Shown here: piece by piece, positions 8,913 to 17,747 of the stretch | How positions within the stretch are numbered: position 1 is the first letter of the stretch | Layout of the letters: the number at the start of each line of letters is the position of its first letter | Assembly (NCBI RefSeq): GCF_026672425.1 | Contig: NZ_JAPPRC010000006.1 | Coordinates: forward strand, 186,001 to 250,000 | Source of the DNA: Pannonibacter sp. SL95 | Lineage (GTDB): Bacteria > Pseudomonadota > Alphaproteobacteria > Rhizobiales > Stappiaceae | Length of the DNA: 64,000 nucleotides | Direction: 5' to 3' | Program-made: the position numbers and the translations under genes | Notes under the pieces: model-generated | What the model was told of the DNA's origin: nothing | What the model saw: the letters and a program-made list of their open reading frames with translations, nothing else | Databases searched by the model: none

Positions 8913-9629
8913 TCAGGCTTTCTTCGGCGGCGTGGGCCAGAGCTTTTCGTAAACGGCTTTCGAGAAGCCGACATGTTCGGTCAGGAGCCGTTCGGCGAGA
9001 TCCGAATCCCGAGCCAGGGTTGCTTCCATCAGCAACGTGTGATGGGCAAGGCCAAGGGTCGCCTCGTAGGTGGCGCGGATGGTGCCGTCGCTGTCGTCCA
9101 TCATCTGCTGACGCACGTCGGGCGCGCTCAGCATGTTGCGATGGTGTCGGCGCAGCTGGGCCGAGATCTGGGACGCGAACAGCGTCAGCCAGGGTGCCTT
9201 GGAGCCAGCCAGAAGTGCGGCGTGGAAGGCGTCATGCCGGGTTTCCCAGAGATGGATCTCAGTCAGGCCTGCGTCCGGTGCCGGGGTTGGCGTGGAGGCA
9301 AGACGGTGATGCGCCGCGACCACGGCCGCCGCCCAGTCGTCGTCACCCTCGGCAATCGACCGCGCCAGAAGACGTGTCTCCAGCGCCAGGCGTGCCTCCT
9401 GCAGATCCTTGAGGCTTTCGGCAGATACACCGGCGACGCGGAAGCCGCGGTTTGGCGCCAGGACCACCAGGCGCTCGGCCTCCAGCCGCGACAGCGCCTC
9501 GCGCAAGGGCGTCCAGCCGAAGCCGAAACGGTCCTTCAGGCTGGAGACGGTCAAGGGGGCGTCCGGCGGCAGGCTGCAGTCAAGGATGGCGGCCCGAAGT
9601 GCGAGATACGCATCCTCAGTCTTGGGCAT
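8913..9629 (-). CDS. GntR-family regulator (FCD type), divergent from kynU
   Basis: The 238-residue protein has an N-terminal winged helix with F-G-F-G-W-T-P-L-R-E-A-L-S-R-L-E, then an FCD-type helical domain (E-I-H-L-W-E-T-R-H-D-A-F-H near its middle and a late T-E-H motif). It is transcribed away from kynU across a 159-base region holding an AT-rich palindrome. A very similar sequence precedes kynB, so this protein is the best candidate for a regulator of tryptophan/kynurenine catabolism. That role is inferred from position and motif only. The better-known KynR regulators of other bacteria are Lrp/AsnC-like, so this would be a different solution. Confidence 0.85.
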   Translation of the reverse strand: MPKTEDAYLALRAAILDCSLPPDAPLTVSSLKDRFGFGWTPLREALSRLEAERLVVLAPNRGFRVAGVSAESLKDLQEARLALETRLLARSIAEGDDDWAAAVVAAHHRLASTPTPAPDAGLTEIHLWETRHDAFHAALLAGSKAPWLTLFASQISAQLRRHHRNMLSAPDVRQQMMDDSDGTIRATYEATLGLAHHTLLMEATLARDSDLAERLLTEHVGFSKAVYEKLWPTPPKKA

Positions 9630-9683
9630 GAATGTCTCCCATGGCGGTCATTCATACGTGCTTCAAAATATATCAAGCGTCAA

Positions 9684-9695
9684 ATTATATATAAT
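9684..9695. promoter_or_regulatory. Candidate operator/promoter palindrome upstream of kynU
   Basis: ATTATATATAAT is a perfect 12-bp palindrome, 93 bases upstream of the kynU start and 54 bases upstream of the divergent GntR start. It contains TATAAT (9690-9695), so it may be the -10 element of the kynU promoter, an operator, or both. A 12-of-13 match of the extended sequence lies upstream of kynB at 14571-14583. Confidence 0.5.
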
Positions 9696-9788
9696 CATGT
9701 TGCGCGAGGCGCGGGCGCCTGTTAGCTTTCTGCCACTCAGGAGCGGAAGACCGCGCCGCACAAGCCAAGGGCAATTCGAGGAGCGCAT

Positions 9789-11018
9789 ATGACCAGCCAC
9801 TTGACCACTCACCCGCTCGACGCCGGAGACAAGCTGGCGGCCAAGCGTGCGGCCTTCGATCTGCCGGAAGGCGTGATCTATCTCGATGGCAACTCGCTCG
9901 GCACTCTGCCGGCGCATGTGCCGGCCCGGATCGAAGAGGTCATCCGCAAGGAATGGGGCACCAGCCTCATCCGCGCCTGGAACGCCCATGGCTGGGTCGA
10001 GATGCAGAACCGCATCGGCGACCGTATCGGCCGGCTGGTCGGTGCGGCCCCCGGACAGGTGGTGGCGGGCGATAGCACCTCGATCAACCTGTTCAAGGTG
10101 TTGTCCGCTGCGCTGGCGCTGCGGCCGGAGCGCAAGGTGATCCTGTCGGACACCGGCAATTTCCCGACCGACCTCTATATGGCGCAGGGTCTGCGCGACC
10201 TGCTGGACAAGGGGCATGAGCTGCGTCTCGTGGCACCCGAAGACGTGGCCGGCGCGATCGACGAGACCATCGCGGTGACGATGATCACCCAGGTCGATTA
10301 CCGGACCGGCCGCCGCCACGACATGAAGGATCTGACCCAGCGCGCCCATGCTGCCGGTGCCATCGCCATCTGGGATCTGGCGCATTCCGCCGGTGCCTTC
10401 CAGGTGGAGCTGGATGCCTGCGAGGCGGATTTCGCCATCGGCTGCGGCTACAAGTATCTGAACGGCGGTCCGGGCGCTCCGGCCTTCCTCTATGTCGCCA
10501 AGCGCCACCAGGGCGTGGCGCATCAGCCGCTGGCCGGCTGGCACGGCCACGATGCGCCGTTCGCCTTCGATCTCGACTATCGCCCGGCCCATGGCATCGA
10601 CCAGATGAAGGTTGGAACGCCGCCGGTGCTGTCCATGGCCGCGCTGGAAGCCGCGCTCGACGTGTTCGACGATGTCGACATGAACGTGCTGCGCGCCAAG
10701 TCGGTGTCGCTGTGCGAATTGTTCATCCGGGAAGTGGAAAGCCGCTGCGAAGGCCTGGAACTCGCCAGCCCGCGTGACGCCAACATGCGTGGCAGCCAGG
10801 TGTCGTTCCGGTTCCATGAAGGCTATGCCCTGATGCAGGCGCTGATCGCGCGCGGCGTCATCGGCGATTTCCGCGCGCCCGACATCGTCCGTTTCGGTTT
10901 CACGCCGCTCTACGTGTCCCACGCCGACGTGGTCGCTGCCGTCGATATCCTCGCCGACATCCTGGCCACCCGTGCCTGGGACCGGCCCGAGTACAAGACC
11001 CGCGCGAAGGTGACCTGA
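9789..11018 (+). CDS. kynU: Kynureninase
   Basis: The 409-residue protein is a fold-type I PLP enzyme of kynureninase length. It shows Y-L-D-G-N-S-L-G near the N-terminus, W-D-L-A-H-S-A-G-A, and [12 protein letters not shown], where the lysine (about residue 222) is the PLP Schiff-base residue. Kynureninase cleaves kynurenine to anthranilate and L-alanine. The ATG is preceded by GGAGCGCAT. kynA follows after one base, so the two are cotranscribed. Anthranilate-degrading genes are not in the window. Confidence 0.95.
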   Translation: MTSHLTTHPLDAGDKLAAKRAAFDLPEGVIYLDGNSLGTLPAHVPARIEEVIRKEWGTSLIRAWNAHGWVEMQNRIGDRIGRLVGAAPGQVVAGDSTSINLFKVLSAALALRPERKVILSDTGNFPTDLYMAQGLRDLLDKGHELRLVAPEDVAGAIDETIAVTMITQVDYRTGRRHDMKDLTQRAHAAGAIAIWDLAHSAGAFQVELDACEADFAIGCGYKYLNGGPGAPAFLYVAKRHQGVAHQPLAGWHGHDAPFAFDLDYRPAHGIDQMKVGTPPVLSMAALEAALDVFDDVDMNVLRAKSVSLCELFIREVESRCEGLELASPRDANMRGSQVSFRFHEGYALMQALIARGVIGDFRAPDIVRFGFTPLYVSHADVVAAVDILADILATRAWDRPEYKTRAKVT

Positions 11019-11019
11019 G

Positions 11020-11880
11020 ATGAGCGACGCCAAATGCCCCATGGCCCCGAAGGCCTATGATCCGGCAGACGACGGAGCCCAGATGAGCTTCGACGGCCGC
11101 ATGTCCTATGGCGACTATCTCTCGCTGGACAAGATCCTGTCGGCGCAGAAGCCGGTGTCGACGGCAGATGACGAACTCCTGTTCATTATCCAGCATCAGA
11201 CATCGGAACTCTGGATGAAGCTGGCCTTGCACGAGCTCACCGTCGCCAAGGCCCGGATCGCCGCGGATGACGTTCAGCCGGCGTTCAAGCAGCTCGCACG
11301 TGTCGCGCGGATCTTCGAGCAGCTCAACTCGGCCTGGGATGTGCTGCGCACCATGACGCCGAGCGACTACACCACGTTCCGCAATGCGCTGGGCCAGTCG
11401 TCGGGCTTCCAGTCGTTCCAGTACCGGGCCATCGAGTACATGGTCGGCAACAAGAATGCCGCCATGATGCGCCCGCATGAGCATGTGGACGGGGTCTATG
11501 CCTGGCTTGAGGCAATCCGGCAGGACACCAGCCTCTATGACGAGGCGATCCGGTTGCTGGCCCGAAACGGCTTCGCCATCTCGGATGCGGCGTTGAAGCG
11601 GGATGTGTCGGCGCCCTATCAGGCGGACGAAAGCGTGCGCCTGGCCTGGATCGAGGTGTACCGCGATCCGGCGCGCTACTGGTCGCTCTATGAGCTGGCG
11701 GAGAAGCTGGTCGATTTCGAGGACTATTTCCGGCGCTGGCGCTTCAACCATGTGACCACGGTGGAACGCGTCATCGGCTTCAAGCGCGGTACGGGCGGCA
11801 CCAGCGGTGTCAATTACCTCAAGCGCATGCTGGACGTGGTGCTGTTCCCCGAACTGTGGGCGCTGCGCGCCGACCTGTAA
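11020..11880 (+). CDS. kynA: Tryptophan 2,3-dioxygenase
   Basis: The 286-residue protein has the bacterial tryptophan 2,3-dioxygenase signatures: [32 protein letters not shown], then [14 protein letters not shown] and [13 protein letters not shown]. The histidine in R-F-N-H is the likely haem ligand. This haem enzyme opens the indole ring of L-tryptophan to N-formylkynurenine. It starts one base after the kynU stop codon. It is the first pathway step although it is the second gene of the operon. Confidence 0.95.
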   Translation: MSDAKCPMAPKAYDPADDGAQMSFDGRMSYGDYLSLDKILSAQKPVSTADDELLFIIQHQTSELWMKLALHELTVAKARIAADDVQPAFKQLARVARIFEQLNSAWDVLRTMTPSDYTTFRNALGQSSGFQSFQYRAIEYMVGNKNAAMMRPHEHVDGVYAWLEAIRQDTSLYDEAIRLLARNGFAISDAALKRDVSAPYQADESVRLAWIEVYRDPARYWSLYELAEKLVDFEDYFRRWRFNHVTTVERVIGFKRGTGGTSGVNYLKRMLDVVLFPELWALRADL

Positions 11881-11959
11881 CGACGGGGCCCCGTAATTAC
11901 GGGGAGCCTGAAATGTGGAAGTGCCCGGCCCATCGCCTGCACATCCGCCGCGTGGGCGG

Positions 11960-14044
11960 TCAGGAGCGAAGCACCCTCAGCCCCTGGCCGTCCCGCATCC
12001 GCGCCAGCATGTCCTGGCGCTCGCGATTGGTTTCATAGAGCCGCAGGAAGTCGTCGTAGGGCACCGGGCGGCTGAAATAGAAGCCTTGATACTCGTCGCA
12101 GCCATTTTCGACCAGCCAGTCGAGCTGCTCGCCCAGCTCCACGCCTTCCGCAACGATCCTGACGTTCAGCACCTTGCCGAGAGACACGATCAGCCGTGTG
12201 ATCGGGGCCGTATTCTTGAGATCGCGGATGAAGGTCTGGTCGATCTTCAGCACATCGATGGGATATTTCTGCAGATAGGCGAGGTTGGAATAGCCGGTGC
12301 CAAAGTCATCGATGATGATCTGGTAGCCCTGCTTCTTCATCCGCTTCAGCGCGGTGCGGATCATCTCGCTGTCGCCGAGCAGCACCGATTCCGTGATCTC
12401 GAAGCCGAGCCGCTCCGGATTGCAGCCGGTGTCCAGGGGCAGCCGCAGGATCTTGGTGATCAGGTCCGGATCGGAGAACTGGCGCGGGCTGAGGTTGATC
12501 GACAGGGAAATGTCGATGCCCGCGTCCTGCATCTGCGTCTGCTGGCGGGCGACATTGCGGTACACCCACTCGCCGACATCGATGATCATCCCGGTCTCCT
12601 CGCAGGCCGGAATGAAGGAGCCCGGGCCCAGCAGACCCCGCTCGGGATGCTGCCAGCGGATCAAGGCTTCCGCTGACACGATCGCGCCGCTCTTCACGCA
12701 GAGACGAGGCTGGTAGTAGAGCACGAACTCGTCGCGCTCGAGGGCGCGCCAGAGGTCTTTCTCGAGGGTGACCTTCTCTTCAAGGCGCTGGCGCAGATCC
12801 ATCGAGAAGGGGGTGACCTTGCTCGACTTGTCGTTCTTGGCCTCAAACAGCGCCAGGTCGCAGTGCCGCATCAGGGTGTCCATGTCCACCCCGTCATCCG
12901 GGCAGATGCTGAGGCCAACGGCAAAGGTCGTCTGCAGCACGTGGCCGGCGATGTCCATCGGCTCAAGGAAGAGATCGATGAGCTGGCGTCCGAACTCCTG
13001 CGGATTGAGCGTGCCGGTGCGGTCGGGAATGCAGACGAGGAACTCGTCGCCGCCGAGCCTTGCAACGGTGCCGCGTTCGGCGACAAAGCCTGAAAGGCGA
13101 CCGGCAACAGCCTTCAGCAGCAGGTCGCCAACGGCGTGACCCAGCGTGTCATTGACGGTCTTGAAGCCGTTGAGATCGATGAAATAGAGGTAGAGGTTCT
13201 GCGCGTCGCTGACTGCCGTGTCGATCATCTTCGGCAGATGCGCCTGCAGGAAGACGCGGTTTGGCAGGCCGGTCAGGATGTCGTGGTCGGCAAAGAAGCG
13301 CGCCCGTTCCTGGGTTTCCTTCAGCTCCGTCACGTCGATCTCGCTGATGAGATAGGCCTGAACGCCGGTCACCGCATCGCGGCACACCCGGGCGGTGATC
13401 TCATGCCAGCGAATGCCGCGGCTGGTGCGGGTCTGCGCGACGACCTTGCAGTCGGAGCCATAGTCCAGCGCGCCGGTCAGGGCATCGGCGACCGTGGTGT
13501 CCACCAGCCGGTTGTGAAGCGTCAGGTCCGCATCGATCTGCGAGGCACGTGAAGCGGGGTTGCGGTAGAGCGGGGCGCCGTTGCGGGAAAACAGGGAGAT
13601 CATCACCGGCGTGTGCAGCAGCGCCTCGGCACTGCGCAGGGTTTCCGGCCGGATGTCGTGATTGACGGTTCCCTCGCACAGCATCGCCATGCGCCCATCG
13701 CGCAATCTCAGGCCACGAAAGACGACCTGCAGCGTCTTCGGGATCCCGTTCGGGTAGATTGTCCAGTTTTCCGAGAAGGTGGCATCGCTGCGGATGAAAT
13801 CGGCCTGATACTGCATCAGCCGCTCGGCAACGGCGTGCGACATGTCCGCGCCCAGATCCCGCCGGCGCAGGTCCTGAAGACTGGGAGAGCTCCATACGTC
13901 GAGGGCGCTCTGATTGGCCCAGACGATGCGCTTGCGCTCAAAGTCAAACACCCACATCGCCGTGGCGATGCGATCCACCTGCGCCATCAGCTCGCGCGGG
14001 TCGATTGTGTCCAGGAGGTCTCTGTCAGCTTCGGGAAGCGCCAT
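11960..14044 (-). CDS. PAS-GGDEF-EAL cyclic-di-GMP turnover protein
   Basis: The 694-residue cytoplasmic protein has two PAS-like sensor segments in its first 280 residues, the first starting M-W-V-F-D-F-E-R-K-R-I-V-W-A-N. A diguanylate cyclase domain follows with D-I-L-T-G-L-P-N-R and an intact G-G-D-E-F near residue 331, then a phosphodiesterase domain with intact E-A-L near 458 and D-D-F-G-T-G-Y-S. The RxxD inhibitory site before GGDEF is absent. Both catalytic signatures look usable, so it could make or degrade c-di-GMP. There are no membrane helices. It sits opposite to and between kynA and kynB. The upstream ATG at 14125 is possible, but 14044 has AGGATGAC before it. Confidence 0.9.
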   Translation of the reverse strand: MALPEADRDLLDTIDPRELMAQVDRIATAMWVFDFERKRIVWANQSALDVWSSPSLQDLRRRDLGADMSHAVAERLMQYQADFIRSDATFSENWTIYPNGIPKTLQVVFRGLRLRDGRMAMLCEGTVNHDIRPETLRSAEALLHTPVMISLFSRNGAPLYRNPASRASQIDADLTLHNRLVDTTVADALTGALDYGSDCKVVAQTRTSRGIRWHEITARVCRDAVTGVQAYLISEIDVTELKETQERARFFADHDILTGLPNRVFLQAHLPKMIDTAVSDAQNLYLYFIDLNGFKTVNDTLGHAVGDLLLKAVAGRLSGFVAERGTVARLGGDEFLVCIPDRTGTLNPQEFGRQLIDLFLEPMDIAGHVLQTTFAVGLSICPDDGVDMDTLMRHCDLALFEAKNDKSSKVTPFSMDLRQRLEEKVTLEKDLWRALERDEFVLYYQPRLCVKSGAIVSAEALIRWQHPERGLLGPGSFIPACEETGMIIDVGEWVYRNVARQQTQMQDAGIDISLSINLSPRQFSDPDLITKILRLPLDTGCNPERLGFEITESVLLGDSEMIRTALKRMKKQGYQIIIDDFGTGYSNLAYLQKYPIDVLKIDQTFIRDLKNTAPITRLIVSLGKVLNVRIVAEGVELGEQLDWLVENGCDEYQGFYFSRPVPYDDFLRLYETNRERQDMLARMRDGQGLRVLRS

Positions 14045-14570
14045 GTCATCCTGCCTTCGGGAAGATCGATGACCACACGGGGCCTTGGGGCGCGACAATC
14101 CTCGGCCGGCGCAGGATTGCGACATGCAACGTTCGGAATTTCCCGCTGGCTGTCATGTCGCGCTGCACCGTCACGCCTCAATCCCGGATTGCACCTGTTG
14201 TCAGCAACTTTGCGAAAAAAGTGTGGTTTAAGACTTAACGCTGATGGTTAATATTTTGTAAATATAGCCGTAACTGTTTAGAGAAATTGGGCCTTACTGC
14301 TGAAGTCGAAAGATCTTGCGGCGGCGGGTGTGTGTGATGTCGAGCTGACAAGATAGCCATTCCTCCTTTCGGGGAATTGAATACAATCTTTCATCGCCGA
14401 GCTAAGGGTTTCATTAAGCCGAATATACACGGCTGGTGATGAACGCATCTTCGCATAGTGTCGACAGAGTAGTTCTGATTGCGCAACCAATGAGCGCCTA
14501 AAAGTTGTGCGCTGGCGTGTTGAACAGGATTCGAAACGCCAAATCGATTCCCGCGTTGCGGCAGAGGCAA
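14045..14570. other. Long intergenic region upstream of GGDEF-EAL gene and kynB
   Basis: This stretch of over 500 bases holds no gene I can support. It is noticeably more AT-rich around 14210-14280, where the leftward promoter of the GGDEF-EAL gene probably lies. The remainder (14280-14570) shows neither a convincing coding frame nor a strong terminator. Promoter elements for kynB are expected at its right end. Confidence 0.5.
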
Positions 14571-14583
14571 AATTATATATTAT
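14571..14583. promoter_or_regulatory. Candidate operator/promoter upstream of kynB, copy of the kynU element
   Basis: AATTATATATTAT differs at one position from AATTATATATAAT at 9683-9695 upstream of kynU. It lies about 70 bases before the kynB start. The two sites sit at similar distances from the two kynurenine transcription units, which suggests shared control, probably by the GntR regulator at 8913-9629. Confidence 0.45.
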
Positions 14584-14652
14584 CTTGGTCAGAGCAATAA
14601 ACGTGCGTGGAACGCGGGTTCGACACGTGCCTGAGTGGGGATGGGAGGTCTC

Positions 14653-15282
14653 TTGCGCAGCATCATTGACATTACGCCGCCACTGCGGCCGGCTTCGGCG
14701 GTCTTTCCGGGCGACGCCCGTTTCGAGGCGCGCCAGACCTTCAGCATGGGGCCTGGCTGTCCGGTGAATGTCGCTGCGTTCTCCATGTCCGTCCATTGCG
14801 GCGCCCACGCGGATGCGCCCTTGCACTATGCCGAAGATGCGGCCTCCATCGATCAGCTTTCGCTGGATGACTACATCGGTCCGGCCCGCGTCATCGACGT
14901 GCGCGGACGCGGCGAGCTGGTCGGTCCCGACGCGCTGTCGGGGCGGCTCGATGGCGTGCCGCCGCGCGTTCTGCTGCGCCTGACGGACGGTCTTGATCCT
15001 GATGTCTGGCCGACCGGGTTCCCCGCGCTGGCGCCCGAAACCGTCGAGCTGCTGGCTGCGCAGGGGGTCCGGCTTGTCGGCGTGGACGTTCCATCGGTCG
15101 ATCCAGAAACTTCCAAGAATCTGCCTTCCCATAGGGCAGTTTTTCGCCATGACATGCGAATCCTGGAAAATCTTGACCTAAGTAAAGTTCCGGAAGGTGA
15201 ATATGAGTTGATTGCGCTGCCCATCCCGTTAGAAGGGCTGGATGCGGCGCCTGTGCGAGCGGTTTTGAGACCCTTGGACTGA
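14653..15282 (+). CDS. kynB: Kynurenine formamidase (arylformamidase)
   Basis: This protein of about 209 residues belongs to the metal-dependent cyclase/KynB family. It starts R-S-I-I-D-I-T-P-P-L, contains V-F-P-G-D, and has the metal-binding motif H-C-G-A-H-A-D-A-P-L-H-Y (family form H-x-G-T-H-x-D-x-P-x-H). It hydrolyses N-formylkynurenine to kynurenine and formate, joining the KynA and KynU steps. TTG at 14653 is preferred because GGAGGT stands just upstream and the product then begins as known KynB proteins do; an ATG at 14641 is an alternative. An ABC transporter operon follows on the same strand. Confidence 0.92.
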   Translation: MRSIIDITPPLRPASAVFPGDARFEARQTFSMGPGCPVNVAAFSMSVHCGAHADAPLHYAEDAASIDQLSLDDYIGPARVIDVRGRGELVGPDALSGRLDGVPPRVLLRLTDGLDPDVWPTGFPALAPETVELLAAQGVRLVGVDVPSVDPETSKNLPSHRAVFRHDMRILENLDLSKVPEGEYELIALPIPLEGLDAAPVRAVLRPLD

Positions 15283-15374
15283 GGCGGGTGGCGCTCGTGG
15301 GGAGCGAGCGTCAGCCAGGTGAAGACACGATAACAACAAGACGCCAGGCAAAAGCCGGCGACGGGGATGGGCAG

Positions 15375-16145
15375 ATGCTGGAGCTTGACCAGCTTGTGAA
15401 GCAGTTCGGTGGTTTCCGGGCCGTCGACAAATGCAGCTTCAGTGTCCGGGAGGGCACGATTACCGGTCTCGTCGGCCCCAATGGGGCGGGAAAGACGACA
15501 CTTTTCAACCTGATCGCAGGTGCATTCCCGCCAACGGCCGGCACGATCCGGTTCATGGGCGAGGATGTCACCGGGCTGCCCAGCAACGAGCTGTTCCATC
15601 GCGGCCTTGTGCGCACGTTCCAGATCCCGCACGAGTTTCATCGCCTGACGGTGCTTGAGAACCTGATGCTGGTGCCGCCGGCCCAGCCTGGCGAAAGCCT
15701 GCTCGCCAACTGGCTCAGCTGGGGCAAGGTACGCGACGCGGAAAGGGTGGTCGAAGCCCGGGCGCGCGAAACGCTGAAATTCCTGGAACTGACCCATGTC
15801 GCGGATGTTCGTGCCGGAAACCTGTCCGGCGGGCAGAAGAAGCTGCTCGAACTCGGCCGTACCATGATGACCGACGCCAAGTTGGTGCTGCTCGACGAGC
15901 CGGCCGCCGGCGTCAACCGCACCCTGCTGCGCAAGCTTGAGGAGAAGATCCAGATCCTCAACAAGGAGCGCGGCTACACGTTCATCCTGATCGAACACGA
16001 CATGGAAATGATCGAGAAGCTTTGCGACCCCGTCGTCTGCATGGCGGAAGGCAAGGTGCTGATCGCCGGTGACTTCCAGACCGTGCGGTCCGATCCCCGG
16101 GTGCTGGAAGCCTATCTCGGCGAAACCCAGGGAGATGCTGCATGA
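15375..16145 (+). CDS. Branched-chain-amino-acid-type ABC transporter, ATP-binding protein (LivG-like)
   Basis: From M-L-E-L-D-Q-L at 15375 this is a 256-residue ATPase with Walker A G-P-N-G-A-G-K-T-T, signature L-S-G-G-Q-K-K, and Walker B V-L-L-D-E-P followed by A-A-G-V. The long insert between Walker A and the signature and the C-terminal E-H-D-M-E are as in LivG. An upstream GTG at 15288, 5 bases after kynB, would add 29 residues without family likeness; it may reflect translational coupling but is less likely. Its stop overlaps the next start by four bases (ATGA). It is the first of five transporter genes that follow kynB. Confidence 0.88.
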   Translation: MLELDQLVKQFGGFRAVDKCSFSVREGTITGLVGPNGAGKTTLFNLIAGAFPPTAGTIRFMGEDVTGLPSNELFHRGLVRTFQIPHEFHRLTVLENLMLVPPAQPGESLLANWLSWGKVRDAERVVEARARETLKFLELTHVADVRAGNLSGGQKKLLELGRTMMTDAKLVLLDEPAAGVNRTLLRKLEEKIQILNKERGYTFILIEHDMEMIEKLCDPVVCMAEGKVLIAGDFQTVRSDPRVLEAYLGETQGDAA

Positions 16146-16849
16146 ACGTCTTGATGAACATGCAGGATCTCGTCGGCGGTTACGGCGAGGCCGACATCCT
16201 GCAGGGCGTGTCGATGGTCGTGCACGAGAAGGAGATCGTCGTTATCGTCGGCCCGAACGGGGCCGGCAAGTCGACGGCAATGAAGGCGGTGTTCGGCCTC
16301 CTGAACATTCGCGGCGGCTCGATCCGCTTTGATGGCGATGACATCACCGGCTGGGCGCCGAACCGCATCGTCCAGCGGGGCATCTGCTATGTGCCGCAGG
16401 TGGACAACATCTTCCGCGAGATGAGCATCCACGAGAATCTCGAAATGGGGGCATTCCTGCGCAAGGGCGACCTCAGCGCCGGGTATGACCGCATCTACAC
16501 GCTGTTCCCGGATCTCAAGGAACGGCGCAAGACGCTGGCTGGCAACCTTTCGGGTGGTCAGCGCCAGATGGTGGCCATGGGCCGGGCCCTGATGCTCGAT
16601 CCGAAGCTGTTGCTGCTGGACGAACCGACGGCCGGCCTGTCGCCCAAGTACATGGAACAGATCTTCCAGATCAGCCGGGATGTCCGGGACACGGGCGTCG
16701 CGATCCTGCTGGTGGAGCAGCACGCCAAGCAGGCGCTTGCCTTCGCCGATCGCGGCTATGTGCTCGCCTCGGGCGCCAATCGCCATGAAGGCACGGGCGC
16801 AGAGCTCCTCGCCGACCGTGAGGTCGCTGACATGTTCCTCGGCGGATGA
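16142..16849 (+). CDS. Branched-chain-amino-acid-type ABC transporter, ATP-binding protein (LivF-like)
   Basis: The 235-residue ATPase has G-P-N-G-A-G-K-S-T, L-S-G-G-Q-R-Q and L-L-L-L-D-E-P-T-A-G-L. It contains the short Y-V-P-Q-V-D-N-I-F segment typical of LivF, and V-E-Q-H-A-K-Q in the switch region. It pairs with the preceding LivG-like ATPase to energise one HAAT-family importer. The start overlaps the livG stop, indicating coupled translation. Confidence 0.9.
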   Translation: MNVLMNMQDLVGGYGEADILQGVSMVVHEKEIVVIVGPNGAGKSTAMKAVFGLLNIRGGSIRFDGDDITGWAPNRIVQRGICYVPQVDNIFREMSIHENLEMGAFLRKGDLSAGYDRIYTLFPDLKERRKTLAGNLSGGQRQMVAMGRALMLDPKLLLLDEPTAGLSPKYMEQIFQISRDVRDTGVAILLVEQHAKQALAFADRGYVLASGANRHEGTGAELLADREVADMFLGG

Positions 16850-16861
16850 GGCGGACGACCC

Positions 16862-17734
16862 ATGACCGTGATTGATTTCCTCAACTTCTACATCGTCCCG
16901 GGCATCGTGCTGGGGTCGATCTATGCCCTGGGCGCCGTCGGCATCACGCTGGTCTTTGCCATCCTGCGCTATGCGCATCTGGCCCATGGCGATCTGGCAA
17001 CGCTTGGCGCGTTCCTGGCGCTTGCCATGGTGCAGCTGCTCGGCATGCCGGTGATGGCCGCGCTGCCCTTCGTCATCCTCCTTACGGCCGCTGTCGCGGT
17101 GGGGATCGACCGGGTCTTCTATGACGCCTTCCGCGAACGGCCGAAGATCATCACCGTGATGTCGTCGCTTGGTATTGCGCTGATGATCCGTGCCATCGTG
17201 CAGGTGGTCTGGGGCGTTGACACGCAGACCTATTCGCGCGGTCTGGTGCGTCCGGAGGACTATTTCGGCCTGCGCCTGCGCGACCGCGAAATCTACACCG
17301 TGATCGCGATGATCGCCCTGGTGGTCGGCCTGCAGATGTTCCTCAGCCGCTCCAAGTGGGGCAAGGCGATGCGGGCCATGTCTGACAACCCGAACCTCGC
17401 TCTGCTGTCGGGCATCGACAACCGCAAGGTCGTGATGTTGACCTGGGTCATCTCCGGCGGTCTGTGCGCTGCGGCCGGCGTCTTCCTTGGCCTCAACACT
17501 GAACTGAAGCCGATGATGGGCTGGTCCATGCTGCTGCCGATGTTTGCGGCGGCGATCCTGGGCGGTGTCGGCCGGGTCGAGGGCGCCGTGCTTGGCGGCC
17601 TGATCGTCGGCATTGCCGAGGAACTGTCCGTGCTGGTTCTGCCCAGCGAGTACAAGGCCGCCATGGCCTTTGCGATCCTGCTCGTGATGCTGCTGGTCCG
17701 ACCGACCGGTCTGCTGCGCGGCAAGGTGCTCTGA
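16862..17734 (+). CDS. Branched-chain-amino-acid-type ABC transporter permease (LivH-like)
   Basis: This is a 290-residue hydrophobic protein with about eight membrane segments. It begins I-V-P-G-I-V-L-G-S-I-Y-A-L-G-A-V-G, the LivH N-terminal pattern, and has M-R-A-M-S-D-N and G-I-D-N-R-K-V in the cytoplasmic loop that contacts the ATPases, followed by the G-G-V-G-R-V-E-G-A permease motif. It forms the channel with the LivM-like protein encoded 13 bases downstream. Confidence 0.9.
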   Translation: MTVIDFLNFYIVPGIVLGSIYALGAVGITLVFAILRYAHLAHGDLATLGAFLALAMVQLLGMPVMAALPFVILLTAAVAVGIDRVFYDAFRERPKIITVMSSLGIALMIRAIVQVVWGVDTQTYSRGLVRPEDYFGLRLRDREIYTVIAMIALVVGLQMFLSRSKWGKAMRAMSDNPNLALLSGIDNRKVVMLTWVISGGLCAAAGVFLGLNTELKPMMGWSMLLPMFAAAILGGVGRVEGAVLGGLIVGIAEELSVLVLPSEYKAAMAFAILLVMLLVRPTGLLRGKVL

Positions 17735-17747
17735 GGGGAGGCGGGAA

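Noticed and set aside
8885-8930. tRNA-like string near GGCGGAGTGGTTCAGGC
   Set aside because: It resembles a tRNA D-arm, but no acceptor stem, anticodon arm or T-arm can be formed around it.
7860-9725. 621-codon open frame on the plus strand
   Set aside because: It is antisense to sdaA and the GntR regulator, has no recognisable motif and only low-complexity composition.
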